From Ovis canadensis (Eukaryota > Chordata > Mammalia > Artiodactyla > Bovidae), in assembly GCF_042477335.2 (NCBI RefSeq), contig NC_091246.1, positions 254,433,501-254,497,500 on the forward strand: a stretch of 64,000 bases of DNA, in the 5' to 3' direction. Under the pieces are notes generated by a model. It did no database searches. It was not told where the DNA came from and worked only from the letters and a program-made list of their open reading frames with translations. The position numbers were made by a program, and so were the translations under genes. Shown piece after piece: positions 43,641-55,700 of this stretch (position 1 is its first letter; each line of letters starts with the position of its first letter).

Positions 43641-44459
43641 GGATGGCTGACTGCCTGCCAGGCTGCCCTGGGTGGTTGCTGGAGAAACAGAGATGAATGA
43701 ATCATGAGACTAGTCCAGGAGAGGCTTACAGAATGGGGAGCTTGAAGATCCAACGATAATATTTAAAGACCATCTGGATTCTAAAATTTCATGGCCTAAT
43801 GGTAGAAAAGGCTTAAAAGATCTTCCCTTCCTAGAACACATCTTTCCAAACAGTATGACAGGCACCCACCACCAACCATTGTTCTCAGAATCAGAGAACA
43901 TTTAATCTAGAAGTAATAACCCCTCAGTTTAGCCCAGACCCTTTCTTGCCATTTTACTGATGGGGGAAACTAGAGAAAGCGCTGGGTCCAGGGCGAATCG
44001 CTGGGTTCCAGGCTGTTTTGTCTGTTTTTCCACCACGTCGCATGTCGCTGGGGAGCTCAGCTCCGGTCAGGGCTCGGTCCCGCTCCCGCAGCAGAAGTCT
44101 CCACCGCTGGACTGCCGGGGGGTCCTCCAGTCACGCTTTCGAAGGTAGTGTCCTCCAATCGAAATAAAATAGGAACCACAAAATTTTATAAAGGTCATTT
44201 AAACATTTGTGCTGGCCACACTGAAAAGATGAAAAAGAAACAGGCGATGTTCCTTTTAATACTACATTTACCTAAAGGTCAAAAATATTATCATTTCAAC
44301 ACAGGATCGAGACAGTGAAATCAGTAATGAGAGACTTCACACTCTTTTATGCTGTCCTAAGGCTTGGAAACCCAGGGTAAGCACACCGACAGTACACCTC
44401 AGGTTGCACTGGTCGCATTTGCAGCATGCTTCCCACGTAGGGTGGTAAAGATCCACAGT
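43641..44459. other. unassigned sequence
   Basis: About 800 bp, AT-rich from 44150. A CHR-like antisense piece may lie near 44060-44130 ('cgctggactgccggggggtc'), too diverged to call. Confidence 0.4.
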
Positions 44460-44558
44460 GTATTTCCTCCTCCAGGGCATCTTCCCAACCCAGGGATCGA
44501 ACCCAGGTCTCCCGCATTTCGGGCAGATGCTCTACCAGCTGAGCCACTAGGGAAGCCC
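44460..44558 (-). repeat. Bov-tA head fragment
   Basis: Only the antisense tRNA-like head and box B ('gggatcgaacccaggtct'), ending 'gagccactagggaagccc'. Confidence 0.85.
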
Positions 44559-44586
44559 TATATTATCTTAGCCTAACTCAGCTGCA

Positions 44587-44868
44587 TGGAGAAGGCAATA
44601 GCACCCACTCCAGCACTCTCGCCTGGAAACTCCCATGGGCAGAGGAGCCTGGTGGGCTGCAGTCCATGGGGTTGCAAACAGTCGGACACAACTGAGCGAC
44701 TTCACTTCCACTTTTCAGTTCCATGCATTGGAGAAGGAAATGGCAACCCACTCCAGTGTTCTTGCCTGGAGAATCCCAGGGACGGGGGAGCCTGGTGGGC
44801 TGCCCTCTATAGGGTCGCACAGAGTCAGACACGACTGAAGGGACTTGGCAGCAGCAGCAGCAGCAACC
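44587..44868 (+). repeat. Bov-A2 SINE (Bov-A dimer)
   Basis: Two Bov-A units joined by 'cttttcagttccatgcattg', with an (AGC)n tail at 44849-44866. Confidence 0.93.
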
Positions 44869-46492
44869 CAACTGCACAGAGACCAGTGTTTCAGTGGGCA
44901 GCAGCATCATTAGCTAACCCATGAACAGTGATCATTTTTTTATAGACACTGGACCAGAAAGTTAACCTTCCGACAGGAGGTGTAGCTCTCTGTGGCCGAG
45001 TTGAATAGCATTCCATTTTCGGGAGGGGCCTTAATCGGAGACTAATCTCACTGGACGTGTGACTTTATGAACACTCGGGGAGGCAGCCTCGGGTCCTGGT
45101 GATGGCAGGCTGGAAGGCAGAGCCCGAACGTCTGAGGCTCTGGGTGTGCAGTGCGTGCAGCGCACTGCCAGCCACCCAGCAAGCGCCCGAGAAACCGTAG
45201 CCACCTTCTCTCCTTTCTCCTCTTCCAGGTTTGCACCAAGCTGGTCTGTTCCCAGAGAAGTGGCTCCATTCAAGTGAGATCCAATCAGAGCCCATCTCGG
45301 AGGTGGAAGTGTCATTTCCAGCCTGTCTGGTAGGTGCACCTCCCGGGGCGACGTTTGTTACATAAGCTGCAGCACGACACACCTAGCCGATGAATGTCGG
45401 CAGCACACCCATTCGGAGAGCCGCGCCGGCTTCCCCCGGGAGAATGCTGGTGTGGAATTGAGGCAGGCAGTTGCAAAACTTAATTCTGCCATCTGACAAG
45501 TAGGGCCAGTTCTCGGGTGTTCTACCCGAAGCGCTTTTCTATGGCAGCACAACCTCAAGAAAAACCCGTTTCAGGGGCACCACACCTAGGATTGTATGAT
45601 GCAATCGGATATTAGCGTCTCGTTGCATCAGTGTTTCTGACGCCCGTGTCTTTCAAGCCGGCAAAAAGCTTTATAATGGAGAAATAGAAAAAAGAAAAAG
45701 ACTCGCTGGCTGACATCTAAAGGTACTGTCTGCACGGCTCCTAATTGGCCACACAGGGTGTTGGGCGGATAACCACCCACCCACCCACCGCAGCCTGACA
45801 AGCATTGGCATGCCATTTCCTGGAGGGGTCTTGATGGCATATTCAGGCAAAATTCTTGTCTGGTTGGCTCTGCTTATGTTTTGTATCAAAATATCAAGGT
45901 TTAATCCCCTAAATCTTTTTAAAGTCACAACTATTAAGAAGAGGCTTTCAGAGGGTGCTTCTACAGCCTGTCTTGACCTTTCTGAAAATCTCTGAAATGC
46001 ACCAGCTGATTTCTTATTTCCCAAGTTCTTTTACATAAACAGCCTTGGCTCCCTGGACACACAGACTTTTGAGTCTGATCAAATACTTTAGGTTTAGGCC
46101 TCTTGCCTTTTCTGCCTTCCTTTGTACATTTGTTGCCTCCTGAGTCCTGCTTCTTGCAATAATGGTTAAGAGATGGATTGACTGCAAAGAATCCTAGGAC
46201 CCTGGCCATCTTCAGGAAGTTGCCTAAAAGAGGAATTTCCTTGTGCAGAATGCTTAAGGAAAGAGAAATCAGGTAAAAATCATTGTAGGAGGCTGAGTGA
46301 TATTGAAATAAAAATGTGGAAAGGCGGACCAGCAGGAGGAAAGTAAGCCTTTTTCCTCCCGTTCTCAGAAGGAGGTAACAAGATCTTCCAGCAAAAGGCA
46401 ACCCTCAATGTGGCAGCCAGGCCCTACACGAGCCAGCACTTGCTTGTCTCTTCAGCTCAAACCACGTTGTTCTTCTCTACCAACCCTGTAAG
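44869..46492. other. repeat-poor intergenic stretch upstream of RCC2
   Basis: About 1.6 kb with little recognisable repeat and above-background CpG at 45330-45760. It lies 2-3 kb upstream of the CpG island. It may contain distal promoter or enhancer sequence. 45970-46400 could be an old repeat I cannot name. No coding exon recognised. Confidence 0.4.
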
Positions 46493-46666
46493 TGCTCCTG
46501 GTGGCTCAGATGGTAAGGAATCCCCCTGCAATGTAGGAGAGCTGAGTTTGATCCCTGGGTTGGAAAGATCCCCTGGAGAAGGGAATGGCAACCCAGTCCT
46601 TGAAGATTTCACGGACAGAGGAGCCATGTGGTTGCAAAGAGTTGGACTCCACTGAGTGGCTAACAC
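46493..46666 (+). repeat. Bov-tA SINE, internally deleted
   Basis: Head 'gctcctggtggctcagatgg'. The Bov-A body lacks about 25 bases and ends 'gttggactccactgagtggc'. Confidence 0.88.
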
Positions 46667-46717
46667 ACACCCAATCCCATGGGATACCCAGAAAGCATGT
46701 CTCTCAAGATCCCTAGA

Positions 46718-46833
46718 CTTTTAAAAAATATTTATTTGTTGTGGCATGGGGGATCTAGTTCCCTGACCAAGGATCGAACCTGGGCCCTCTGCACTGGGAA
46801 TGATGAGTCTTACCCATTGTCCCAGGGAAGTCC
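46718..46833 (-). repeat. CHR-type SINE
   Basis: Antisense: 'agttccctgaccaaggatcg' and 'tgtcccagggaagtcccagg'. Confidence 0.82.
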
Positions 46834-46854
46834 CAGGGCCCCTAGGCTTTTGTG

Positions 46855-46978
46855 TGAATTGTTCCCTCCATCCGCCCTGGAAGTCTTCCCACCCCTGTTC
46901 ATCTGGTGAGTCTTACCCACCCTGTCAGTAACTCGGCTCAGATGATCTTTCTACAGGGATGCCTTCCCTGACCCAGAA
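46855..46978 (+). mobile_element. L2 LINE 3' fragment
   Basis: 'gttccctccatccgccctgg' and 'gggatgccttccctgaccca' match the L2 3' region. Confidence 0.65.
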
Positions 46979-47039
46979 TAGGATGGACTCCCTTGCCAGG
47001 GCAGTCCTACATTAAGTATCACTTTGCGGTGCTTATGGA

Positions 47040-47540
47040 GGGGAGAAAAGAGCTTTCTTCCACCTGGTCCCTGGCTGGGTTTGAAAGTTTTGCTGACAAA
47101 GACAGATCAACAGGAAAAAAGCCTACAGACTTATTTTCACCTAAGTTTTAGGTGTCACGGGAGACTTCATAAGGAAGTGAAGTCCCAAAGAAACTGCGCT
47201 GTGTACTTTTCTGCTTGGTGTGACGAAGAGCGGACAGTCCAGAGGGACCGGAGAGGTGGGCCAGCCTGAGGTTAAGTGTAGTACACTGGGGGCAATTTAG
47301 CAAGTCTCCTTTATCAGGATTCTTCCGAGTTTCCCTTTGTCTTCAGAGATAAGGATGTTCCTGTCGTCCTGGAATGTGAAGGGCATCTCTCACCTGAGGG
47401 TTTTAGGATTGGGTTTGGGGAAGAAGGTCAACATGACCTTCTGATTTCTGCTGTCTTCTCAAAATCTTTTCTTCAGTTTATTCAACACCCAAGGTGGCAT
47501 AATTGGGGATAGCATGTCTTGAACCACGTCACATACTTGC
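47040..47540 (+). mobile_element. ancient LTR-like repeat
   Basis: 'gacaaagacagatcaacagg', 'ttaggtgtcacgggagact' and 'ggtggcataattggggatag' recall an old mammalian LTR related in style to the one at 21.8-22.5 kb. No coding sequence. Family not assigned. Confidence 0.45.
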
Positions 47541-47571
47541 AAGCACCTGTTAAATCTTTCCCGTTACCCTG

Positions 47572-47668
47572 TGCATTCCGCTAGGGCAGAGACCGAGTTC
47601 TCACCCTTTGCAGCTAGCGCTGCGTGTCTTGCATGTACGGGGGCCTCAGTAAGTATTGGTCTCTACCT
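47572..47668 (+). mobile_element. L2 LINE 3' end
   Basis: 'ctagggcagagaccgagttc' and 'gcctcagtaagtattggt' match the L2 terminal region. Confidence 0.55.
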
Positions 47669-48153
47669 GAAGATTTTCCATCAGGAACTCCAGTGCCTCC
47701 TTGGCCTCCAAATTTATTACTCTTTAATTCGCTAATACAGGAAACATATAGGTATGTAACTCGACTATGTTAACAGCATCTTGCTACATAAGAGGGGCAC
47801 ATTCTTAGGCAAGTAAAATATACAACTTCTCTCGGCGCTGGAGAAAATTATTCAAATTGTATTCATCTTTCATTCCAATCAGTCAATTAGGGCACGTCCC
47901 TTGTCGGCGGATTCATAAGAAAAGTAACTATTCTCCAGCGAGTGTCCTCAGGTGACCTGTCTAGACGTGCCCGGGAAAAACAGTCCAACGCTCGCCTAAC
48001 CCCCAAAGTAATGTCTGATGCGCGGGGCACGTGGCGCCGCCCACAAAACGCGCAGGACGGGGGAGCGGCGGGGCGGCGGGGCGCCGGGTGCAGGCTCTGG
48101 TGGGCCGCGCGGCCCCGGGACCGCGGCGAGGGCCAGGCCGCCGGGTCCGCCGG

Positions 48154-48170
48154 CCGGCAGGGGGCGCGCG
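48154..48170 (+). promoter_or_regulatory. CTCF-like motif in the promoter island
   Basis: ccggcagggggcgcgcg matches the CTCF core with one mismatch (G for A at position 3). It points rightward, toward the leftward motif at 63013-63031. Confidence 0.45.
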
Positions 48171-48239
48171 CGCCCCGGGCCCCGCGCCGCCAGCCCTGCC
48201 GCGCTCGCTTGCCGCCCGGCCGCACATGTGTTTCTGTTT

Positions 48240-48410
48240 TGTGTTGTAGCATTTGTTCTGGAAGCTCGTATTTACATTTTAAGTGTATCTGGTGAGTGGG
48301 CTGGAGCCCTCGTCTGGGCCGGGGAGAAAAAAAAGCCCTTCGGTTCGTCTTTTAGCCTCTCCTCTTCCTTTTTCTCTCCGGTTTCTCATCACTCTGAGCA
48401 GGTAGGGGCT
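48240..48410 (+). other. RCC2: candidate noncoding first exon, RCC2
   Basis: A 3' splice site precedes the coding exon, so an untranslated exon should lie upstream. Two good 5' splice sites are in the island: ATCTG/GTGAGT with GT at 48292, and GAGCAG/GTAGGG with GT at 48402. A weaker one is at 48791. Which of them is used, and where the exon begins, cannot be told. Confidence 0.4.
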
Positions 48411-49378
48411 GAAAATGCAATCGACAGCGATCAGTTTGCGGGGTCTGGGAAAGTTTGTTTTTGCTTTTTTTTCTCCTCTTTTTTTTAAAAGAGGAGAAAT
48501 GGTAAAAAAAAAAATGGGGAAGGGGGATGGGGGAATTGAATGAATAAAAAGGGGAAGGAAGGCGGATCCACGTGGTTTAATCGGAGACAGACAGAGATCC
48601 CATTGTTCAAAATCAATAAAAAAAAAAAAAAAGGGCAGACCGGGCTGAGGCGCGGGGACGCTGGGGAAGGTAGCGGCGGAGCCGGCCACTCGGCAGCCGG
48701 GGTCGCGGGACCGGCCGAGCCGCACGCTCGGGAGGGGCTGAGAGACGGGAGAGCTCCATTAAAGTTCTTGTTTTTCGTGTCTGCGAGCAGGTGTTTGGGG
48801 CTGGGGGCCAGCTTTATTCGCGCCGCCCCTCACTTCTCCGCGGGGGACAGCCCCCCCCCCCGGGGGGGATTCTGCTTCTTAGGGCCCGAGGTCGGAACCC
48901 GCTGGCTGGAGCAGAACTGGGGATTCAGGCGGGCGGTTAAGAGAAGTGCATTTGAGTGGACTTGGGGAGGGGGGCGCGGAGACAAAAGCAGCAGGTGGGG
49001 CAGCCGGGGAGGGGTAAGCTCCTTCACCCCCCAGGTGCCGAAGGGGGACCTCTGAAGTGCCCCGAGGCCTTCCGTAATGGAAACCTGGTGGACCAGAGAT
49101 TCCCTTTTTCTCTCCCATTACTTTTCTGGGCACCGTGCTGCAATTAGGACGCGATGTGGGCAAAGCTAACTTGAGGATGGGCCTTGGGGGCCTCCCATTT
49201 ATTTGTTCTTTCCTTGAGCGGATTGCAGTCGGGGACCTGGGCTCCCGTGCGGGATTCCCCGGAGGCGGCGCGATTTCCTCCGGGCTCGCCCCCTCTCCGC
49301 CCGCCCCGTGGCCGCCACTTCGGGGCGGGCAGGGGAGGAAGTGGAGGCCGCGGGCTCGGCTGGCTCCCCTCCCCCCGC

Positions 49379-49427
49379 GCGGTTTATAACCCGTCCATTG
49401 TGCGCCGCTGCCCCGTGTCTCCTCCAG
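49379..49427 (+). promoter_or_regulatory. RCC2: TATA-like element and 3' splice site before the ATG
   Basis: A TATA-like GGTTTATAAC (49381-49390) lies about 45 bases before the RCC2 ATG. It is followed by a polypyrimidine tract and CAG at 49411-49427 (cccgtgtctcctccag). The latter is a convincing 3' splice site. The two signals give competing readings: a spliced 5' UTR, or a short-leader TATA promoter starting near 49415. Confidence 0.5.
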
Positions 49428-49434
49428 CGCGACC

Positions 49435-49713
49435 ATGCCCAGGAAGAAGGCGGCGGCGGCCTGGGAGGAGCCGAGCTCGGGCAACGGCACGGCCCGTGCG
49501 GGGCCCAGGAAGCGCGGCGGCCCGGCCGGCAGGAAGCGCGAGCGGCCGGAGCGCTGCAGCAGCAGCAGCGGCGGGGGCAGCAGCGGCGACGAGGACGGCC
49601 TGGAGCTCGACGGGGCCCCCGGCGGGGGAAAGCGCGCGGCGCGCCCCGCGGCGAACAAGGCCGGCGGCGCGGCGGCGGTCATCACCGAGCCCGAGCATAC
49701 CAAGGAGCGCGTC
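49435..49713 (+). CDS. RCC2: RCC2 coding exon 1 (residues 1-93)
   Basis: Encodes the N-terminal tail, starting MPRKKAAAAWEEP. Basic clusters (RKRERPER, GKRAARP) are likely nuclear localisation signals. A serine run followed by GDEDG looks like a casein-kinase-type acidic site. Ends in phase 0 at GTC/gtgagt. Extreme GC content and long antisense ORFs are by-products of the CpG island. Confidence 0.96.
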
Positions 49714-52700
49714 GTGAGTGCGGGGCCGAGCCGGGGGGCGGCGGGCGAGGGCCGCGGCGCGTCACCGCGCGTCCCGGCCGGGGGCGGCGGGGCCGGCGCA
49801 GGCCGCGGGCTGAATCATCGCCGCCGCCGCCGCGCAACAAAAGGGCGCGGGCCGGGGCCTACCCGACCGCGCGGCCGCTGGCCGTTGGGGCGCGCGCCCC
49901 GGGCCCGCGGGGGCGGGGCGGCCGGAGCCCGCCCGCGGGGGTCAGGGCCCCGCCCCCGGCGCCGCGCCCGCGGACGCCCTCCGCCTCCCCGGCGCGCCGG
50001 CAAGGGGACTTCTGCGAGTTGTCTCCGGCCGCAGGCGCGCGCGGGGCGCGGAGGCGCGCGCCCTCGGCCGTCCCCGGGCCCCCGCGGCCGCCGCGCAGCC
50101 CGGGTGCTGCGGGGGGTGTCCCGTCGGCGCGCCCGGGGCGCGGCGATCCTCGCCGGGGCTTTGAGGTTCCCGCCGCCTCGGCTCCGGCGCTCCGGGGGGG
50201 CGGGGCCTGGTGGCCTCGGCGCATGCCCCGTGCGGCTCCGCGCGGTCTCGCGCCGCCGGGCCGGCGGGGGAGGCGGGCTCCGGGGCCCGGCGCGAGGGCG
50301 CATGCTCCGGAGAGCCCTCCCCCTCCCCGAAGTCGGGAACGGCCCCCCCCCCCCCGCCCACCCCCAGAGGTGTCTGAGCTTTGTTCACCGTTTGTGGTCG
50401 GAGGGCCCGGGCGCTCCGTGTGGGCTCTGCACAGGTTTCTCCCACACCTCCCGTGGCCTGAATAGGCTTTAATTTGCTCGTTAGAGTTGAATCTTCCAAT
50501 CTTAGTTAAGGTTGTGACCAGTCCATATGCCTGCAAAACCTTGCAGAGCCAGAGATCTTAATCTGGTGTCAGGGGGACATGTGTTTAGGGAGAGGGCCAG
50601 CGCTTTCAGCAGATGCTCAGATAACTCCAAATAGTGTCAATTTGCACCTGGGGTATAGTCACGGTCTGGAGAGATCCTTTTCTCAGTTCCAACCAGCATG
50701 CTCTTCCCCAGGGAAGCTCAGGCAGTATTTAGATGGTTAACAACCGGGCCCTTCTGGGTCCACGTTATAGGTGAGGAAATTGGGGCACAGAGTCTGACGG
50801 CCCGGCCCAAGGTCACGTGGAGCTAGATTTCCACGGGGCTCAGGGTTTCCCTCCTGATGTCGTCCTGAACACCTCTGCAGATTGTTAGAGATGCTCTGTA
50901 AGCGCCATCCCATCGGAAGGGTCAGTGTGTCGGATGGTGGAGGAGGGTGGTGAAATGTGTCACCTGGGCTTGGAGACCAGCCCAGGGCAGCATGTTGAGA
51001 AAAGGAGCACGGGGACAAGCATGACCCTCTATGTGGGGCTCTGGACGTTTTCCCTCCAGGCCAGAGGGAGCGGAGCCGAAGGGCCAGCTGCTGCCCTGTC
51101 TTCACCAGCGCTTCCAGTGGAAACAGTGGGCGTTTCAGAGCAGTGAGTTCAGTTATCGTGAAGTAGGGGATTCTTACCCTGCTGCTGAGACTGACCCCAG
51201 GAGGCAGTCATGGGGAGAGTGTGTGCAGTGAGCTGGCCAGCACCCAGTCCTCAGCTCAGGGCAGGCAAGAGACTGAGGGTCCGATGAGGGATACTCCTCA
51301 GTGCTTCATAGCTCAGCCTTTAAGTTCCTTTTAGCATCAGCTGGTCCAAGGCCAGGGCCAGGCTGCCCCATTGCATTCCCAGTGCCTTGCCCTACGTGGG
51401 CACTGCCCCTCTCTTGGGTGTGTTCCTCGACTCCAGGGCAAGCACCTGGGAAGCAGTCCTGGGAATCCTGTCTGCTTCTGCAGGCCAGCGACTGTCCTCA
51501 GCTCGTTTCAGAAAGGCTTTTTACTGAGATTTTCGCAAGCCTCGCTGCCTTCCAGGGCTTTTGGAAAGAGGTTTGCATGAGGGCAGCTGCCAGGAGTTGT
51601 CTGAAGCCATGCTGCCTTCAGTTAACAAAGCTGCAGATGTTGGGTTTGTGAAAGATAAGCCCCCAATACTTGTATGGTTGAGCGGCAGAGTCGCCTTGAG
51701 GAGAAGCTGTGTGCATAAAACATCCGTAGGATTTCAGTCTCAGAAAATGCTCTCTCCAAGGGCCTCGGGTCTCTGTGGGGTGGTGTCAGATGCGCCTTCT
51801 CCAGTCCTGCAGTGTTGGTGCAGCCTGAATTCCCTGTGAACTTCACAGCCCTGTAGGTCAAGGGAGCAGCCTTGGCTGACTCCTGGGAGACAGCTGAGTG
51901 TCGCAGGCTGTCCAGGCCTTTGTAGTTCTTCCAGTGTTGGGTTGCTCTGGTTTTGTGGACCCTGAGACAACTCTGCCTCATCTGAAAGGACCCGATAAAT
52001 GCAGCTGAGAGCTGAGCTTGGAGCCTGTCTTAGTTGATAGCCCACTAGGGAATTGTTGCTGGCCTTTCTCTGAATGGTCTTCCCTCTGCCGGGAGCGGCA
52101 GCTTTCTAAAGGGTTGTATGTTCACAGCTGACTCTCAGTCTTGTAAGCATGCTTCTTGCACTAGGGCAGTAAACATCGCGTTGGACCAGAAACCCCACTT
52201 TGTTGCTTGAAGAAGTTCAGTACGTGTGTCTGCCGTGGCCGTTCTTCCGCGGCCCGCAAAACTCCACCCATCCTGGTGGGAGACTGTTCTCCCAGCTTTT
52301 GTACCACGTCATCTGTAGGCACTGGCAGCATGGCTGCTGATGGCGTCTAAAAACCAGGCTCGGCCCCGCGGTGAAGGCCGGGACCCTCTGGGGCTCACAG
52401 CCCTGGCAGCCGTCCCTGGGGTGCCCTGCATGGAGCCCTCCCACGTCTGGGGTCTCCCGTGCGTGTGCAGGTTCAGCTGTGTGGCCGAGAGGGGCCGGGA
52501 CTGTGATCTTTAAGGGATGTTAGAGGAGTTCCAGTCCTTGTATTTTTTATTTCATATCAGGTGGAGGGAAGAATGGAATTAATAGAGAAATAAGGATAGG
52601 CAGCCTACAGCAAAGAGTTAGGTAGATAGTACAACATTTCATGTGAAGGAATGAGGCCCATGGCATTAAAAACCCAGACGAGGTACCACTCACCCTCCTT

Positions 52701-55700
52701 CCAGGAACACTGTCACGGGAGGAGACACAGCTGACCAGTTCACCAAGGATTCTCACAGAGTACCTTGGGTTCCCCGAAGGCTTGGGGGGTTGTGTAAATG
52801 CTCAGCTGGCTCAGTGACCGCTCATGCAGGTGCTGGCATCTCCAGGTCACAGGAGACGCTTCTGCCCAGGGTGATAGCAGCTAGTTCTGGCGGACTGCAG
52901 GTGCTACAACGGCTGCCAGCACTGGTGACCCGTTAGTGTGCTGAGCGCACCGTGGTTTGGAGCGGTTTACCGGTCTCTGCCCACCTGTGGGGTCATGGTC
53001 AATTCCGGTCTCTTCTCTCCACTGTTCTGGCCTGATAGCTCATTCTGTGGTGCTTAGGTTCCTCCTGAGTCTCTGCTGGCCCTCCACACGTACCTGAGAA
53101 ATGGTGGAGAGCAAGTTGGTAATGTAGGCAGAGACCCAGGGCTGCTCCACCCACGGGGATTTGACAGTCCCCGATGCTGTTGCTCTCCTGCAGTAGACCT
53201 GTAGAACGTTCCAGTCAGGCCTGCCAGTTAAACAGAGAAGGGGAGATAACCAGGGGAAACTTGGCTCCCGTTCAAGTAATCGGAGTCTGGGTGCTGCAGG
53301 GCAGACTACCCTGGTTAAGGCCACTCTCTGAATAACTGAAATGTGGCAAAGTGGCTCCGCAGCCCTGGCTGCCTCGCGGCCCTTTGTACACAGGCAGTCG
53401 GACCACCTGCCTCCAGCCCCTGCGCGCGGCCAGGCCAGTGAGCACGATGGGATTGGGGCGGGGGGGTGCCTGTGACGTCAGGTTTAGGTCACAGATCTCC
53501 CCAAGTGGAATCCATGGCCCCCCCCCTCAGCCCACACACGCTGGGCTGCCAGGACGCCTCGCCAGGGCAGTCAGCGTGTAGGGTTAGATGACTGGATTTG
53601 CAGCTGTTTGGTTTGTTTCTTCTCAGAGCCTTCCAAGAACACTTCTCTACACTGAAGGAAAACCCCTTCTTTGCCTTTAACGCCCTGGGACGGTGACGGT
53701 GTGGAGGGTGAGAGCAGGACAGGGAGTAACTGCTCACCTGGCCTGCAGGGGGCCGAGTGGAGGCTCCGAAGTGATTCTGGCAGACGTGGGTCTTAACGAG
53801 GGTACCGAGCCGGTCTCAGCGCGGATCCCACCTGGAACTGGACAGTAGCCTCTTGAAGCGGCACATGCTCCTGCGACAGTGGGCGCCTGGCCCTCAGGAC
53901 GGAGGTGTGCTGGCCCGCAGCCCCCAGCTCTGGGCCAGGAGTGAGGACAGGCCCGCCCCGCCCGCCCTTCCTCCCTGCAGCGGAGCCCTGGGCCCGGGGA
54001 GCTGCTGCAGCCAGGAGCGCCCAGGGAGGATGGGGAAGGCGCCCGGGCCCCAGGGCTCCAGGGCCACGTGGGGCTCGCTGTGCTGGTGTCGGGAAGGTGC
54101 CGCCTTGGCCCCAGGGCCATGGCCCTAGCATGCTCCCTGCATAGCGCGGCAGGCCTCTTGCAGACACCTGTGTGGCAGTCTGCAGAGCCGAGAGGGCGAG
54201 CGTCATTTGGCTGCTTCGCAGTATTTAGCCAAAGATATCTTACAGAGAAGTCGAAGGATAACGCTGAGCCTGGGCTTGACTGATGAGCTGCTGGGAGCTC
54301 ACCAGTTTCCACTTGGAAAGCGACGACTGTGCCAGGGCCCCCGTCCACTGCGCAGGCCTCTGGGGCAGGCGTTAATGCCGCACTATTACTATCGCCGTGT
54401 TTCATGCTGCCGTTGGACAGGTGCGGGAGGTCAGAGCAGCACTGCAAGCTAATTTTCCCCCCCTCTCTCTCTCTCTGTAGAAACTTGAAGGGTCTAAGTG
54501 CAAAGGGCAGCTTTTGATTTTTGGGGCAACCAACTGGGACTTGATTGGTCGAAAAGAAGTGCCTAAACAACAAGGTATGAGAAATGATGTCTAAAACTAG
54601 AAGATACTATCACTGATCGAGTGTTTCCCGTGTGCGTGTGTCCAGCGTGATTCTGGTGGCCACCCGCCAGGTAGGTACTGTTTACAGAGGCGCTCAGAGA
54701 GGCCGTGTGATTTGCCCAGGGCGACACAGTGATGGGACTGGGTTTGAACCCACGTCTTCAGCAGAACTCTCACTTGGGCACAACTCTGATTTTGGTAATT
54801 CTGTTGAGATAAAAATATAAATATTACCCTCAAATAAGCATTGATACTTTTTCCCCATTTTTCTTTCCATGTCACTTAGTTTCATTAAAATGGAGAGGCT
54901 GGTGCTGTGGAATGTCAAAGCGTCCTCAACATGGGTCACGTGTCAAATGTCAGATTTGATAGACATTTCAGAGGAGTTCATGTTTCTTTGCAAACTGCCA
55001 AATGGCTGCAGGAACGGTTTTGACAGAACAAGGAACAGTTTGGAGTTGGGAGAGTGGAGAGGTCCCGAGAAGTATCTTGGTCCCCAGATGGTTTCTGAAA
55101 GGCGGTGTCTTTCCTTGGGGGGAATACCAGCCCATCCAAGAGGAGTGAGGCTGGCACTTTGCCACCTCTTATGGCTCCTTGATTTCACTTGGAAAGATTC
55201 CCAAAGTACTTTCCAGCATTGCCCGGTGAACAAATATTTGCACACTGACACTCCCTGGGGCCTCTGGGCAGGCATTGGAGATCATCTCAGTCCATGAAAA
55301 CAGCAGGCAGGGGCTTTGGTGGCTCAGGGTCCAGCTGAGTTAGAAATGGGCTTGAGCCACTTTCCTGTTGGGGCCAGCACCCAGCCTTCAGGACCCAGCT
55401 GTCTGGGCCCAAGCTGCCTGGTGGCTGGTGGCACCGGGCACCTTTCCCGGGGTGCGATAGCATCAGTCCCCCTGCCAGCTCCTGTGCAGGAGTTGCATTG
55501 TTTATTGAAGCTGCTCTTTAAATGAGAGGCCGTGTTTGCAACTAGAGACGCTCGGGACCCTGAGCAGGAAGTAGATTCCAGAGGGGAGCCCTTGGCGGAG
55601 CAGGGCAGCGTCTGGTCGAAGGACTAGTGCCCTGCTCGGCCTCTCTCTTAAGAGTGCCTTCTTGTGTTCTCCGAGGCCTACCTTTGCTTCCCAAACGTTT

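Larger units (their letters stand above)
47980..50380 (+). promoter_or_regulatory. RCC2: RCC2 CpG island promoter
   Basis: Sequence becomes abruptly GC- and CpG-rich at about 47,980 and stays so, apart from an A/T-rich dip at 48,400-48,640, until just past 50,380. It holds GC boxes (for example ggggcggcgggg at 48070-48081). A CCAAT box (CCAATCAG, 47875-47882) lies about 100 bp upstream. It spans the region before, through and after the first coding exon of RCC2. This is the usual promoter type for a broadly expressed gene. The exact start site cannot be set from sequence. Confidence 0.88.

Noticed and set aside
1-47900. CRISPR array, operon, prophage or other microbial system
   Set aside because: The repeats are interspersed eukaryotic retroelements. 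The spacing is irregular and no prokaryotic genes occur.
48879-49703. 274-codon antisense ORF over the RCC2 start
   Set aside because: A mirror of the coding strand in the CpG island, with no independent support.
49308-50472. Long ORFs (385 and 345 codons) running through the first coding exon of RCC2
   Set aside because: One reads exon 1 in the wrong frame. The other continues RCC2 exon 1 past its donor into intron. Very high GC removes stop codons, and the true exon ends at 49713.
53742-53756. CTCF motif (cctgcagggggccga)
   Set aside because: Two mismatches at constrained positions. Too weak to list.
53734-54573. 279-codon antisense ORF in the RCC2 intron and exon 2
   Set aside because: It covers an intron and the antisense of a real exon. 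No domain or start context is convincing.
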